A stretch of DNA of 45,715 bases from Nevskia sp. (lineage in GTDB: Bacteria; Pseudomonadota; Gammaproteobacteria; Nevskiales; Nevskiaceae), in assembly GCF_023266035.1 (NCBI RefSeq), contig NZ_JAHFRY010000019.1, forward strand, positions 1 to 45,715, read 5' to 3'. The first letter of the stretch is position 1. Each line of letters begins with the position of its first letter. Of the stretch, positions 11,601 through 18,870 are shown one piece after another. The notes under the pieces are model-generated. The model did not search any database. It saw only the letters and a program-made list of their open reading frames with translations, and was not told the DNA's origin. Made by a program: the position numbers and the translations under genes.

Positions 11601-14600
11601 GCGCGCGGCGGCGGGTATCGGCAACCTTGATCCTTCCACCGGCACGACTTCAGCAGCTGGCAGTCTCAGCCTCGATTTCCACGTCAGCGGCTTCGTGCCG
11701 GTGCGCAATCGCGCCGGTGCCATCGTCAACTTCGCCAACGTCGTCGAAGGCGTGATGATCCGTACCGGCACCGGCAGCATCGACATCGGCACCGCGCTCG
11801 ATGTGGCGATCCGCGATACCACCGCGCCGGGCGTCATCTACACCGCCGGCCGGCGTTCGATCGACGACCTCGCGACACCATCCAGCGCCGTGGCCTACAC
11901 GCGCGGCCGTGGCCTGCCAGCAGTACTGGTCAACTCGACGACCCATCCGGAAGCCGCCGGCGACATCAGCATCAACGCCGGCCGCGACATTCGCGGCATC
12001 CAGCAGGTGGGCGACGACGAAGAGCGCAGCGGCAGTTTCCGCAACAACCTGAGCCAGTACTGGTGGCCATGGCTGCAGCGCGACTGCATCTTCACCGGCA
12101 TCTGCACCGCGCAGGCCGCCGGCTCGTCGCTGAACTACAGCAACTTCGCTCAAGGGCTGCTCAGCGCTGGCGGCGACATCACGGTGAGTGCTGCGCGCGA
12201 TATCGCGGACCTGTCGGTCTCGGCGCCGATCACCACGCGCATCGACGGCAGCGGCGCCAACCGCAGCAGCAGCATGGTCGGCGGTGGCGACATCGAGATC
12301 AGTGCCGGACGCGATCTGCTCAGCGGGGCTTACTACGTCGGCAATGGCAGCGGCCGTCTGCGTGCCGGCCGGGCGATCGCCAGCGATCTGAACAACAGTG
12401 CCGGTGCCGCGATCGCCACCCTGCTGGCGGTACAGGACGGACGCTTCCAGGTCAGCGCGGCCGGCAATGTGGCGATCGGTGGCGTCTTCAATCCGAGCTA
12501 TCTGTTCAGCAATTTCGACGGCGAGGCGTATGCCACCGATGCCTCGGTGAGCATCGTCAGCAGTGCCGGCGATATCAGCTTCAGCCGCACCCTCGGCGAG
12601 TTCGGCTACGGCAGCGGCTTGTCGTTGGCTGCGGCCTATCAGTACGTCACGGTGCCGACTCTGGAACTGTTCGCGCCGAACGGCGGCATCAGCGTCGGCG
12701 CCGGTGACGGCATGGAGCTGTATCCATCGGCCACCGGGACCCTGAGCCTGATCGCCGAAGGTCGCGTGCAATTGTTCAACCCGGGCGGTACGGCGAACGC
12801 GTTCTTCGGCTTGATCGATGCGCCGGCAACGCTGTTGCCGACTGCCTTGAATCCCTTGTCGGCCTTGAACCCTGCCAACTCGGCACGGCTGACGAGCTTG
12901 ATCGGCAACGACGTCAACGCTGCGTTCCGCTTCCATACCGCAACGCCGCTGCACGCGGCGGACGCCGAGCCGGTGCGCATCTACAGCGCCAGCAGCGACA
13001 TCATCAACGGCAACGATGTCGGCGCCGGCACCCTGCTGATCTCGGTCGACAAGCCGGCACTGATCCTGGCCGGGCGCGACATCGTCGACCTGAGCTTCAT
13101 CGGCCAGAACCTGTACGCCTCGGACGTGACCCTGATCCGGGCCGGCCGCGATCTCTACAACACGCCGCTGCAGCCGGGCCGCTCGGTGCCGTTCATCGAA
13201 CTCGGCGGCCCCGGCACCCTGGCACTCGAAGGCGGCCGCGACATCGGCCCGCTGAGCTCGGCCAATGACGCCGCGACCCTGGGTCTGCTGCCGCCGGGAA
13301 CGCTGCGCTATCCCGGCGTGCGCACGGTGGGCAACGTCAACAACGCCTATCTCGATCGCGCTGGCGCGAACATCTCGGTCAGCTTCGGCATCGCGCCCGG
13401 CGTGGCACTCGACAAGTTCGCGACGACCTATCTCGATCCGGCAGTCGGCCATTCCGACAGCGACATCGCCGATCCGATCGGCACCCGCAGCTACAGCGCC
13501 GAACTGATCGCCTTCGTGCAGCAGATCGACGCCGACAACGCTGCTCGCAGCGGCCAGCCGGTGTCGGCGGAAAGCCTGTCGCCGGAAGCGGCCTACGCCC
13601 GTTTCGAAGCACTGCCGGACGTGCAGCGCAGCCAGCTGATCCAGACCGTGCTGCTCGACATCCTCGATCGCACCGGCCTCGACTACAACAAGCTGCCGCG
13701 CGGCCTCGCCGATCCGCAGACCGCCAGCAACAGCCTCTACGCCGGCCAGTACGGTCGCGGCTTCGCGGCGGTGGAGATGCTGTTCCCGGGCCAGTCCGGC
13801 TACACGCAGAACGATCTTTCCGGCGGCTTCAACGGCTCGCTGACGCCGATCGCCACCGGCAATTTCGACCTGCGCGGCACCAGCGTGCAGACCCAGCGCG
13901 GCGGCGATATCTCGATCCTCGGGCCGGGCGGCAATGTGCTGGTCGGCAGCGTCTCGGCACCACCGCTGGTCGCTGCGACCGCGTTCTCGGCCAGCATCGG
14001 CCCGAACAACCAGGGCCTGCTGACCCTGCAGAAAGGCTCGATCGACATCTTCACCGACCGCAGCGTGCTGCTGGCCCAGAGCCGCATCTTCACCGAGCAA
14101 GGTGGCGACGTGCTGATCTGGAGTTCCAACGGTGACATCAACGCTGGCCGCGGCGCGCGCACGGCGACCGAAATTCCGCCGCCGGAATTCCTTTGCGATG
14201 TCGACCACTTCTGCCTGGTCAACGCCGAATCGCAGGTCAGCGGCGCCGGTATCGCCGTGCTGCAGACCCGGCCGGGCGATCCGAGCGGCACCGCCAATCT
14301 GGTGGCACCAACCGGCACCGTCGACGCTGGTGACGCCGGCATCCGCGTCTCCGGCTCGCTGAACGTGGCCGCCAACGCGGTGGCCAACGCCGGCAACATC
14401 TCCACCGGCGGCGGCTCCACCGGCGTGCCGACCGGTGCCGTCAACGTGTCCGCAGTGGCTGCTGGTTCCGCGGTCAGCGCAGCGGTCAATCAGAGTGCCG
14501 ACGGCCTCGCCGGCGGCCGTCCGCAGCAGACGGCGGCCAACCAGATCACCGTCGAAGTGCTCGGTTTCGGTGGCAGCAGTGGTGATGAAAACGACGAGGA

Positions 14601-14625
14601 AGAACGGCGCAAGCGGCGGCAATAG
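2677..14625 (+). CDS. Giant filamentous haemagglutinin-family exoprotein (TpsA-like, DUF3739 C-terminus)
   Basis: A 3982-residue protein from GTG 2677; no good ribosome-binding site is visible. The N-terminus is a long charged segment followed by a hydrophobic stretch at about 35-51 (extended signal peptide of large secreted adhesins). Residues about 180-330 form the TPS/haemagglutination-activity domain: WDSFNIG, IALNRV, then ADGSVYLINPNGVIFG with the NPNG motif at 251-254. The body is a long run of Gly/Ser/Ala/Asp-rich short repeats (LSLS, GGSI, DNTGS types), expected to form a beta-helix fibre. Near the end, NGDINAGRGARTATEIPPP (about 3818) and the last residues (ITVEVLGFGG then an acidic/basic tail) match the DUF3739-type C-terminus. 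Role: secreted or surface fibre by two-partner secretion. The TpsB partner is not in the window. Cysteines occur almost only as four close pairs. Confidence 0.88.
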   Translation: MKNRLTLDPSVPVQTIGTDVTLRLSTRGWLQRCAWASGMGFSLLAGSAAAAPFGSAQYFQSRGVTAANPGAPVPTSRVDPVTGVTVATPQQALIRANRSIANLSRAAEALASAQAAQSAARQLALSAPANPVTDVPNGLAPGGLQVAASAINQLSTCAATNTCAWQNANLPVQTSTGAQTTVTVQQTAKKAILSWDSFNIGRETTLNFDQRAGTQADGSNDWIALNRVGANASPSRILGQIKADGSVYLINPNGVIFGGSSQVNVHSLMVSSLPLYLTARQTTLRPGDDPVYLAESNRLFLETGLNSTSTGTANGNILGLNSGQNVQLSTLGALPGDIRIDAGASIATTALGYSLIAAPNVSNAGTVSAVEGQVIVAAGVGVGLRDGATGSLQLKPVLSGQVSDGSADVTPSGQIVNSGLIQSRRGDLSLLARNIDQQGVLIATTSATRAGSLNLSALDRQALDSDISRSGTLRLSGDSVTALLPDANGETTTSSSAADRVFQAGTASLRGGAITLDRGALIEAPGQNVQLAALVGAISDGTLPMPGRVYLEDGSIIDVSGLADVQLAMAVNLISINRLGLNELADSPLQRLGVLFGAPITVDSRVTGTRDDGTSYVGTPVANVGGFVDARPRGISELLQNGGTLTLAGAEVVTRAGSSQNLDGGYLHYLGGIIETTRLLAANGAVIDIADADPNLQYIGIAGRFDDEHPRWNVTNTYTNPLIASVGARYESDYLKGGNAGTLNVFASHAAVLDGDISAQAYTGRHQVADARMPSGGHFNAGAGAGNALIDSVDSGRSYVITDVAPDLGTLIPGFDATTALPVSTSAASDTGNLQNWIAIPGAELAAAGFSTINIAADTPSGQGFGGEIVVADALRVQPGGSISLTGSRVTVLADLTATAGSISVTATGNTDIAGSSLRPEGTAVTPISGDVVIGDGVQLSTRGQWINDALKGEDAIAGGAFVNGGSISLGTLQASLLQGAGSAACPETACFVDNTGSVLLGSGSLLDVSSGGRVLPSGALAKSNGIVRGRGGSIALETYRLSGNEQFGTTNGLELPTTATLPSAGRIVFGGELLAYGFSGGGSLSLRALGFHIGNSDANQGPAKAWDTVLPADFFTGQGFGSYRLIAEYDATITAGSVLKPQQFNFIPDEAALLAAQTGIDLYDPAYTRIGALDDFHRQATNFELYAGDYLNWRGAGTPAPLPDYSAAGVTGTVLLDRDAAILADARATVTLGSNHQVTVLGNIVAHGGAITLTADTASGGYAQVPGRIDFPYIDGSKSVFLGASSLLDASGTTLLDPFQQPIVAADGSLTTPRTGSVLAGGSVTLSNDTGYVIALGADGQPNGSHGARIDVSGSAAVLDLRSDTSGTGYLASTVASDAGSIRLGAGAGLYFDGRLLAQPGNGTLLAQPGGSGARGGSLSIATLLPTAKVTALTAAGQSYAGATRLVLREKPIELPAGALTPGMTVEADLPAPSGVLYFGVDRLDGSGIDSLLLGVDPSLNNVSTPRSIVFANNLSLNLGRSIIANASNFVGQSGADGLSSVSLNAPYVALHGYANTGDYGNTTSLPAPVPGVQLTINAANIDLGGQFNLRGFGDARFNATGDIRLLTPAQFDFYRNVTANPGAATAVPGALFSAGNLTFQAAQLYPATGNSFIISAVGAEGFVDGISTGLADTTIRFLGNEASATAATPLSAGGSLLVNATLIEQSGTLRAPGGQIQLGVADPFDPAALALFSFPASNSKGDPITAQVPLVATRSVRLASGSITSVSLDGLIVPYGRTVDGLNYSYNAAANTDFAGQLVAPVLSAPPEKRLAISAAAVTLDSGATVNLAGGGDLQAAEFVAGTGGSRDVLSRVNTSYASGTAQALPLYADGRAIYAIIPGYAGAAAYDPALVAGNPLIGQQVYLSGIGSGIDGLAAGVYTLLPGQYAAVPGAFRVVQDTRALDSLATENSRLADGTLLVAGRYVDQYSGAQDSRSTAFFVQSMDTWRQYSEYSFTSANKFFTDAAARNGKATPRRPVDAGQLVLAATQTLSLGATLNTAAGIGADGVSGAGGLVDIASQRLQVSATGGVALEGYVQLVAGDLSALGASSLLIGGSRSHSDEGDRIAVLADSVIIDNSSEALSAPEIIVVAGVGTSDTVNAGIVVADGATVRASGSLPAASAVGLLIGSAADGDLPAVSGDGALLRLSNAGAVTVTRSNVGRAPVGTLSIGAGARLSADLAAATTTATGSVTLDSSGRTLVDADARFSAAAIDANAGLVSFLGDGAVLPDTDTGFVVGSGTLAQFAASRQVTLRSRGAINFIGNVSAALDGGLALSAGSFSSDGGTVALKATSLSFSNDLGATVPAAVSGSGLLKLSADEIVFGAGSKSLNGFASVDATANQGVRLQGVGNFDFGSAPVNLATPLLIAETGADNRLATTGALNLSGIAGATALTAAPVGGSGSLVGGSVSIDTALQALGGKLDVQATSGDLLIGSNARLSVRGAAKTIIDVTTYAQAGTLNLSADTGGVQVANGAQLDFGAADDGRNRGGDAGALNIDAAGIVQLDGTLRGNASAGFLGGSFSLDSGSAVALDTLASGLANSGVDRTITVRSRSGNLELGAGSSLRAASVSLTADGGTGSLDSSNGNVRITGTIDASGDKGGDIRLFGRSGVDVEGRLIATGSRSDKRGGTVAIGTSGSGDGTLNAAYGYQNVSAASSGTITLGSGALIDLRGGTSGGLSNGALSLRAPLLSDGDVGINVLPAAQILGARDISLEAYATWSTTDAGTGTRHFDGIIDAAGDYSPTGAFLFATQPRNSDHSGFYVDTLQAYVQAPGFSFEPRFAGLSNIVVRPGIELVNPNAAVNGGDIQIASNWNLAAGTVDSNGKLNLAYRYKGQVAPALTLRAAGDLDVFASLSDGFFQYNNPVDIDGSGPDNSASPDSTFGNPLPMSAAALFGVQTAADGSPYFADSSSYRLVAGADVGSVDPLRVAGTAERAAAGIGNLDPSTGTTSAAGSLSLDFHVSGFVPVRNRAGAIVNFANVVEGVMIRTGTGSIDIGTALDVAIRDTTAPGVIYTAGRRSIDDLATPSSAVAYTRGRGLPAVLVNSTTHPEAAGDISINAGRDIRGIQQVGDDEERSGSFRNNLSQYWWPWLQRDCIFTGICTAQAAGSSLNYSNFAQGLLSAGGDITVSAARDIADLSVSAPITTRIDGSGANRSSSMVGGGDIEISAGRDLLSGAYYVGNGSGRLRAGRAIASDLNNSAGAAIATLLAVQDGRFQVSAAGNVAIGGVFNPSYLFSNFDGEAYATDASVSIVSSAGDISFSRTLGEFGYGSGLSLAAAYQYVTVPTLELFAPNGGISVGAGDGMELYPSATGTLSLIAEGRVQLFNPGGTANAFFGLIDAPATLLPTALNPLSALNPANSARLTSLIGNDVNAAFRFHTATPLHAADAEPVRIYSASSDIINGNDVGAGTLLISVDKPALILAGRDIVDLSFIGQNLYASDVTLIRAGRDLYNTPLQPGRSVPFIELGGPGTLALEGGRDIGPLSSANDAATLGLLPPGTLRYPGVRTVGNVNNAYLDRAGANISVSFGIAPGVALDKFATTYLDPAVGHSDSDIADPIGTRSYSAELIAFVQQIDADNAARSGQPVSAESLSPEAAYARFEALPDVQRSQLIQTVLLDILDRTGLDYNKLPRGLADPQTASNSLYAGQYGRGFAAVEMLFPGQSGYTQNDLSGGFNGSLTPIATGNFDLRGTSVQTQRGGDISILGPGGNVLVGSVSAPPLVAATAFSASIGPNNQGLLTLQKGSIDIFTDRSVLLAQSRIFTEQGGDVLIWSSNGDINAGRGARTATEIPPPEFLCDVDHFCLVNAESQVSGAGIAVLQTRPGDPSGTANLVAPTGTVDAGDAGIRVSGSLNVAANAVANAGNISTGGGSTGVPTGAVNVSAVAAGSAVSAAVNQSADGLAGGRPQQTAANQITVEVLGFGGSSGDENDEEERRKRRQ

Positions 14626-14675
14626 CAGTTACTCCGGGCCGACAACAGCGGCCACCCGGAAGCGCCGTTTCGATA

Positions 14676-14713
14676 GTTGGCAAATGTCTTCATTCCGTAA
14701 AGGAATTGCCAAC
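14676..14713. promoter_or_regulatory. Nested inverted repeat between exoprotein and binding-protein genes
   Basis: GTTGGCAA (14676-14683) pairs with TTGCCAAC (14706-14713). Inside, ATTCC/GGAAT (14692-14706) makes a second stem around GTAAA. No U-tract follows, so this is a doubtful terminator; it may be an operator or an mRNA processing/stability hairpin for the apparently highly expressed gene downstream. Confidence 0.35.
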
Positions 14714-14824
14714 ATCGATCTCTACTCTGATGCGGCTTGAGACCAGATTTCCGGCCTCATTCGTCCGCTTCGCCAATTCTTGTCCACGCCATTCAAAGCT
14801 TCGTCATCCATTCAGGAGAAGGGT

Positions 14825-16288
14825 ATGTCCTTCAAAATTAAGGCCGCCGGTTCTGCCGCGCTCGCCGCGTTGTTCGTGTCATCCGCTGCTCTCGCCCAGA
14901 CGACCACCCCGAGCCCGGTGCTGTACGGCGGCGGTGCAACGCTGCCGGCCACCGCCTACAACGGCTCGAACATCTATGACGTGACGCCGACCGCCCGTCT
15001 CAGCGCGCCGAACGGTGCCCTGAACTCCGGCTTCACCTTCGTGCCGGTCGAATCGACCTCGCTGTTCGGCGCCTACAAGCTGTCGCCGCCGGCCCGTGGC
15101 ACGACCTCGCGTCCGGACACCTCGTACTGCGGCACCGGCTCCGGCCAGGGTCGCCGTACCTTCATCGGCCAGACCGGCTCCGGCACCGCCGGCAGTTCGA
15201 CCGGCAACAACTTCGCCGACGGCGTCTGCCGTGATTACGGCCCGACCGCTCCGGCCGGCTTCTCGGCTCCGGCCGGTCAGCGCGCGCCGCACTTCGCGGC
15301 CACCGATCAGCCGCTGAGCGCTGGCGAACTGTCGACGTTCACGACCAACTACGGCACCAGCCGCACGGCCGCCGTGCAGTTCCCGACGCTCGCCGGCGCG
15401 ATCGCCGTGACCTTCAAGAACAACGACATCTCGCCGTCGCGCATCGTCGTGTTCACGGAATCGCAGGTCTGCCAGATCTTCTCCGGCGCGATCAGCAACT
15501 GGAGCCAGCTCGGCTTCCCGTCGAAGGCGATCAAGGTTGTCTATCGCACGGACGGCTCGGGCACCTCGTTCTCGATGTCGAACCATCTGTCGGCGGTCTG
15601 CCCGACGGCAGTGCCGAACGCGGTCGCCGGCTTCTCGACCCAGGGCACCTTCCTGGCCGCGTTCCCGGGCGGCACGGCTCCGGCCGGCGCGATCGGTGGC
15701 AACGGCAACCCGGGTGCGACCAATGCGATCGCCGCCAACGACGGCGCGATCGGCTATGCCGAACTCTCCGACGGCCTGTCGAAGAACTCGGTCGGCGCCA
15801 ACTCCGTGGCCTTCGCCACCCTGAAGAAGCAGCCGGATCGCGCCGCCGTCAAGGGCGTGTCGCCGGCCGCGAAGTTCAAGGAGTACAGCCCGCTCAGCCT
15901 CAAGTCGCCGTTCAAGCTGCCGGCCACCGGTGCGCTGTTCGAAGGCGTGGTGGTGGGTCCGAACGACGGCAATGGCCGTCCGACCCTGGTTGCCGCCACC
16001 ACCCAGGTGCCGGCTTGCCTCAAGGTTGTCGATCCGAACGCCTATGCCACCCCGGCGCTGAATGCCAAGGGTGACTACGCGGCCTACCCGATCGTCGCCA
16101 TCACCTACCTGCTCGCCTACAACACGGGCAACGGTGCGGATGCGGCGAACATCGCCGACCTCGTCGCTGCGCCGTTCTACGGTGCGGTGAAGAATGCGAC
16201 GAGCAGCGTCGGCACCGGCACGGGCTTCGGCTTCCTCGCCGGCATCCCGAACCAGCGCAACTTCATCAAGGGCTGCATCACGCCGTAA
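14825..16288 (+). CDS. Secreted PstS-like substrate-binding protein
   Basis: The ATG at 14825 is preceded by AGGAG (14814-14818) at good spacing, giving 487 residues with a Sec signal peptide (MSFKIKAAGS..., ending SSAALAQ). The order of motifs follows phosphate-binding PBP domains: GGGATLPATAY near the mature N-terminus, TDQPLSAGEL (counterpart of SD-PLS), FTESQVCQIFSGAISNW, DGSGTS at about 243-248 (anion-binding loop) and DGAIGYAEL. It is longer than classical PstS (about 330-370 residues). There are no pstC/A/B genes nearby, so transport is not shown. Codon use is strikingly uniform (CGT/CGC, GGC, CTG, AAG), which suggests strong expression. Proposed role: abundant periplasmic, surface or secreted phosphate-type binding protein, perhaps linked to the exoprotein locus. 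Ligand unproven. Confidence 0.75.
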   Translation: MSFKIKAAGSAALAALFVSSAALAQTTTPSPVLYGGGATLPATAYNGSNIYDVTPTARLSAPNGALNSGFTFVPVESTSLFGAYKLSPPARGTTSRPDTSYCGTGSGQGRRTFIGQTGSGTAGSSTGNNFADGVCRDYGPTAPAGFSAPAGQRAPHFAATDQPLSAGELSTFTTNYGTSRTAAVQFPTLAGAIAVTFKNNDISPSRIVVFTESQVCQIFSGAISNWSQLGFPSKAIKVVYRTDGSGTSFSMSNHLSAVCPTAVPNAVAGFSTQGTFLAAFPGGTAPAGAIGGNGNPGATNAIAANDGAIGYAELSDGLSKNSVGANSVAFATLKKQPDRAAVKGVSPAAKFKEYSPLSLKSPFKLPATGALFEGVVVGPNDGNGRPTLVAATTQVPACLKVVDPNAYATPALNAKGDYAAYPIVAITYLLAYNTGNGADAANIADLVAAPFYGAVKNATSSVGTGTGFGFLAGIPNQRNFIKGCITP

Positions 16289-16346
16289 GCCTGTCGTGAT
16301 CCAGTCGTGATGATCTCCGGCAGCTGATCGCCGGGACGTGATCGAG

Positions 16347-16377
16347 GCCCCCGCATCTTCGGATGCGGGGGCTTTTT
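16347..16377 (+). terminator. Intrinsic terminator after the binding-protein gene
   Basis: An 11-bp perfect GC-rich stem (16347-16357 with 16362-16372) closes a TTCG tetraloop and is followed by TTTTT (16373-16377). It ends plus-strand transcription 59 bp after the binding-protein stop and may also serve the converging minus-strand gene ending at 16408. Confidence 0.9.
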
Positions 16378-16407
16378 CGTTGTGCCCTGAGTGCGCTGCC
16401 GAAGTCG

Positions 16408-17631
16408 CTACTTCGCGCGCGGCTTGCGCGGTCTGGCGGCTGCCTTGCGCGGCAGCTTCGCCTGCGAACGCTCGGCCAGCCAGTCCGCGGCCGGGCCCCA
16501 GACTTCCAGCGGCGCCTTGCTGCCGAGCACCACGCCCATGTGGCCACCGGTGGCGATGCGCCAGGACTTGTCCGTGGTCGGCAGGATGTCGACGATCTTT
16601 CGGGCAATCGATGGCGCCACGATGCTGTCGCGGTTACCAGCGAAGATCAGCGCGGAGGCCTTGATCTTGCCGAGTTCGGCGATGCGCGTGTCGATGCGGA
16701 TGCTGCCCGTGGCCAGCTCGTTGTCGATGGCCATGCGCAGCACCATGTCGCGCACCACGCCGCCGGGATAGATCAGCATCTTGTTCAGGTAGTTCGAGGT
16801 CGTCGAATGCGCTTCGACGAATTCGCGATCCCAGAGCCGGGTCAGCAGATCCCAGTACGTTGTGATGCTGGCGACCGGGGCGGTCATCTTGAAGCCGAGG
16901 GCGAGCAGCCAGCCGGGGATCGTCAGCCGCGTGGGATCGACACCCATCAGCCGGAAATCGCTGTACTTGCGGACCAGCCGCGCCGGCGCATCGAGCGCCC
17001 CGGCAAGCCCGGCGACCACGCCACCGCCGCGCAGATCGATCGGGCTGGCGACGGTGACCAGGTTGCGGATCTTCGGATCCAGCGTCAGGCCGGCGTGCAT
17101 CAGACTGAGCAGGCCGCCCATGCACCAGCCGAACAGCGAAACCTCTTGCGAGCCGGAATGCTTGCGGATCGCGGCCAGCGCGGTGGCCATCATGGTGTCG
17201 ACGTAATCGACCAGGCCCAGCGAGGCATGCGCCGGTGTTGGCCGGCCCCAGTCGATCAGATAGGTGCGGAAGCCGCGCGCCGCCATGTAGCGGGCCAGCG
17301 AGCGCTGCGGCATCAGGTCGAACGTATCGGCGGTGACGCCCAGCGGCGGCACCAGCACCAGCGGCACCGCGTAGGGCTGACGCAGCACCGGCAGGCGGCT
17401 GCCATCAGGCAGCTCGATGCTGTCCTCGTCCGGCGGGCCGTAGTAGCGCACCGACATCAGCTCGCTGTCGTGGATCAGCGAGAACCAGGTCTTGCCGGAC
17501 TGGATCAGGCGATCGCGGCGGAACAGCCAGTCGAAGCCATTGGCGATGGTGCCGGCGATCCGGCCATTGAGCTGCAGCACACCGCGCCGTGGTGCGGCCG
17601 GCAGGTGTTCGTCGATCTCGATATCGGCCAT
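16408..17631 (-). CDS. Class III-like PHA synthase (PhaC-type alpha/beta hydrolase)
   Basis: A 407-residue protein from ATG 17631 with GGAGAC upstream. It shows the PhaC-type nucleophile elbow FGWCMGG with Cys170 (cysteine instead of the lipase serine), an Asp in AGNRDSIVAP (Asp335) and His364 in TGGHMGVVLG, i.e. the Cys-Asp-His triad of polyhydroxyalkanoate synthases. IDWGRP near 127 and TVASPIDL after the nucleophile also match PhaC. The length fits class III PhaC rather than class I/II (about 560-590); no phaE gene is adjacent. The C-terminus is a basic tail (RKAAARPRKPRAK). It lies 52 bp downstream of the acyl-CoA dehydrogenase gene, so the two are probably co-transcribed and link beta-oxidation intermediates to polymer or thioester chemistry. 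It could be a PhaC-like hydrolase rather than a polymerase. Confidence 0.8.
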   Translation of the reverse strand: MADIEIDEHLPAAPRRGVLQLNGRIAGTIANGFDWLFRRDRLIQSGKTWFSLIHDSELMSVRYYGPPDEDSIELPDGSRLPVLRQPYAVPLVLVPPLGVTADTFDLMPQRSLARYMAARGFRTYLIDWGRPTPAHASLGLVDYVDTMMATALAAIRKHSGSQEVSLFGWCMGGLLSLMHAGLTLDPKIRNLVTVASPIDLRGGGVVAGLAGALDAPARLVRKYSDFRLMGVDPTRLTIPGWLLALGFKMTAPVASITTYWDLLTRLWDREFVEAHSTTSNYLNKMLIYPGGVVRDMVLRMAIDNELATGSIRIDTRIAELGKIKASALIFAGNRDSIVAPSIARKIVDILPTTDKSWRIATGGHMGVVLGSKAPLEVWGPAADWLAERSQAKLPRKAAARPRKPRAK

Positions 17632-17683
17632 CGCCGTCTCCGTTCAATGCCCAGCAGCCGGATCAACAAGCTGACCACGGCGC

Positions 17684-18823
17684 TTACAGGGTACGGGCGA
17701 TCAGTTCCTTCATGATCTCATTGGTGCCGCCGTAGATGCGCTGCGCGCGGGCATCGATCCAGGCACGGGCGATCGGATACTCGAGCATGTAGCCGTAGCC
17801 GCCGTGCAGTTGCAGGCACTGGTCGATGACCTTGCCCATCAGGTCCGAGCACCAGTACTTGGCGGTCGCCGCGTCGTCGACGCCGAGCTTCTTGTTCAGC
17901 ACCAGCTCGATGCAGCGGTCGACATAGACGCGGCCGATCGCCAGCTCGGCCTTCATCTCGGCAAGCTTGAAACGGGTGTTCTGGAAGCTGGCCACGGTCT
18001 TGCCGAACACCTTGCGATTGCGGGTGTATTCCAGCGTGTGCTTGAGCGCCGCCTCTGCTCCCGCGATCGAGGTGATGGCGATCATCAGCCGTTCCCAGGC
18101 CAGCTCCTGCATCAGCATCACGAAGCCCATGCCTTCGCGGCCCAGCAGGTTCTTCTTCGGCACCCGCACGTCCTTGAAGAACAGCTCGCAGGTGTCCTGC
18201 GCATGCATGCCGATCTTCTTCAGCGGCTTGCCCTTGGTGAAGCCTTCGCGCGAAGCCTCGACCATGATCAGCGAGATGTCCTTCGAGCCTTCGCCGCTGT
18301 TGCCGGTCTTGGCGACGACGATCGCCATGTCGCTCAGATAGCCGTTGGTGATGAAGATCTTCGAGCCGTTGATGATGTAGTCATCGCCATCGGACACCGC
18401 CGTGGTCTTGACGCCCTGCAGATCGGAACCGGTGCCCGGCTCGGTCATCGCGATCGCGGTGACCACTTCGCCGGAAGCCATCTTCGGCAGCCATTCGAGC
18501 TTCTGCTCCTGGCTGCCGAAGTTGTTGACGTAGTGGGCGACGATGTCCGAATGCAGCGAGTAGCCGGTGCCGGAATCGCCGGCGTAGGACTGCTCTTCCA
18601 TCAGGATCACGCTGTACAGGCGATCGCCACCAGCGCCGCCGAACTCTTCCGGAATCGCCGTACACAGGAAGCCCAGCTCGCCAGCCCGGTTCCAGGCCTT
18701 GCGATCGATGTGCTGCTGCGCATCCCATTCCTCGCGATGCGGCACGATTTCTTCGGCGTAGAAGCGACGCACGCTGTTGCGGAAATCTTCGTGTTCAGCG
18801 GAAAACAGGGTACGGGGAATCAT
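17684..18823 (-). CDS. Acyl-CoA dehydrogenase (long-chain type)
   Basis: A 379-residue FAD enzyme that oxidises acyl-CoA to trans-2-enoyl-CoA. Visible features: the N-terminal helical domain, the FAD-loop AMTEPGTGSDLQG (about 125-137), the middle beta domain with IINGSKIFITNG, and the C-terminal helical domain ending in RIYGGTNEIMKELIARTL. The position occupied by the catalytic Glu of medium-chain enzymes (the residue before GT) is Gly here. The likely base is instead Glu244 in QELAWERLMIA, which matches the LCAD/isovaleryl-CoA dehydrogenase arrangement. The first gene of a minus-strand pair with the PhaC-like gene. Two perfect palindromes lie 48-83 bp upstream of the ATG and may bind a regulator. 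Substrate chain length is inferred from motif only. Confidence 0.92.
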   Translation of the reverse strand: MIPRTLFSAEHEDFRNSVRRFYAEEIVPHREEWDAQQHIDRKAWNRAGELGFLCTAIPEEFGGAGGDRLYSVILMEEQSYAGDSGTGYSLHSDIVAHYVNNFGSQEQKLEWLPKMASGEVVTAIAMTEPGTGSDLQGVKTTAVSDGDDYIINGSKIFITNGYLSDMAIVVAKTGNSGEGSKDISLIMVEASREGFTKGKPLKKIGMHAQDTCELFFKDVRVPKKNLLGREGMGFVMLMQELAWERLMIAITSIAGAEAALKHTLEYTRNRKVFGKTVASFQNTRFKLAEMKAELAIGRVYVDRCIELVLNKKLGVDDAATAKYWCSDLMGKVIDQCLQLHGGYGYMLEYPIARAWIDARAQRIYGGTNEIMKELIARTL

Positions 18824-18870
18824 CGACGGCTCCGGCTCGGCAACGGCATGGACAGGTTCAGGGGCAGTCC

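Noticed and set aside
11650..14622. Very long antisense frame (about 990 codons) opposite the haemagglutinin gene, with others at 6712-8976 and 9184-11076
   Set aside because: Composition is typical of the shadow of a GC-rich, repeat-rich gene (Arg, Ala, Gln, Gly, His runs), with no domain or ribosome-binding site; the sense strand has clear family motifs.
16363..17715. 450-codon plus-strand frame opposite the PhaC-like gene
   Set aside because: The antisense strand encodes a convincing PhaC-like triad; this frame has only Arg/Gln/Asp/His-rich shadow sequence.
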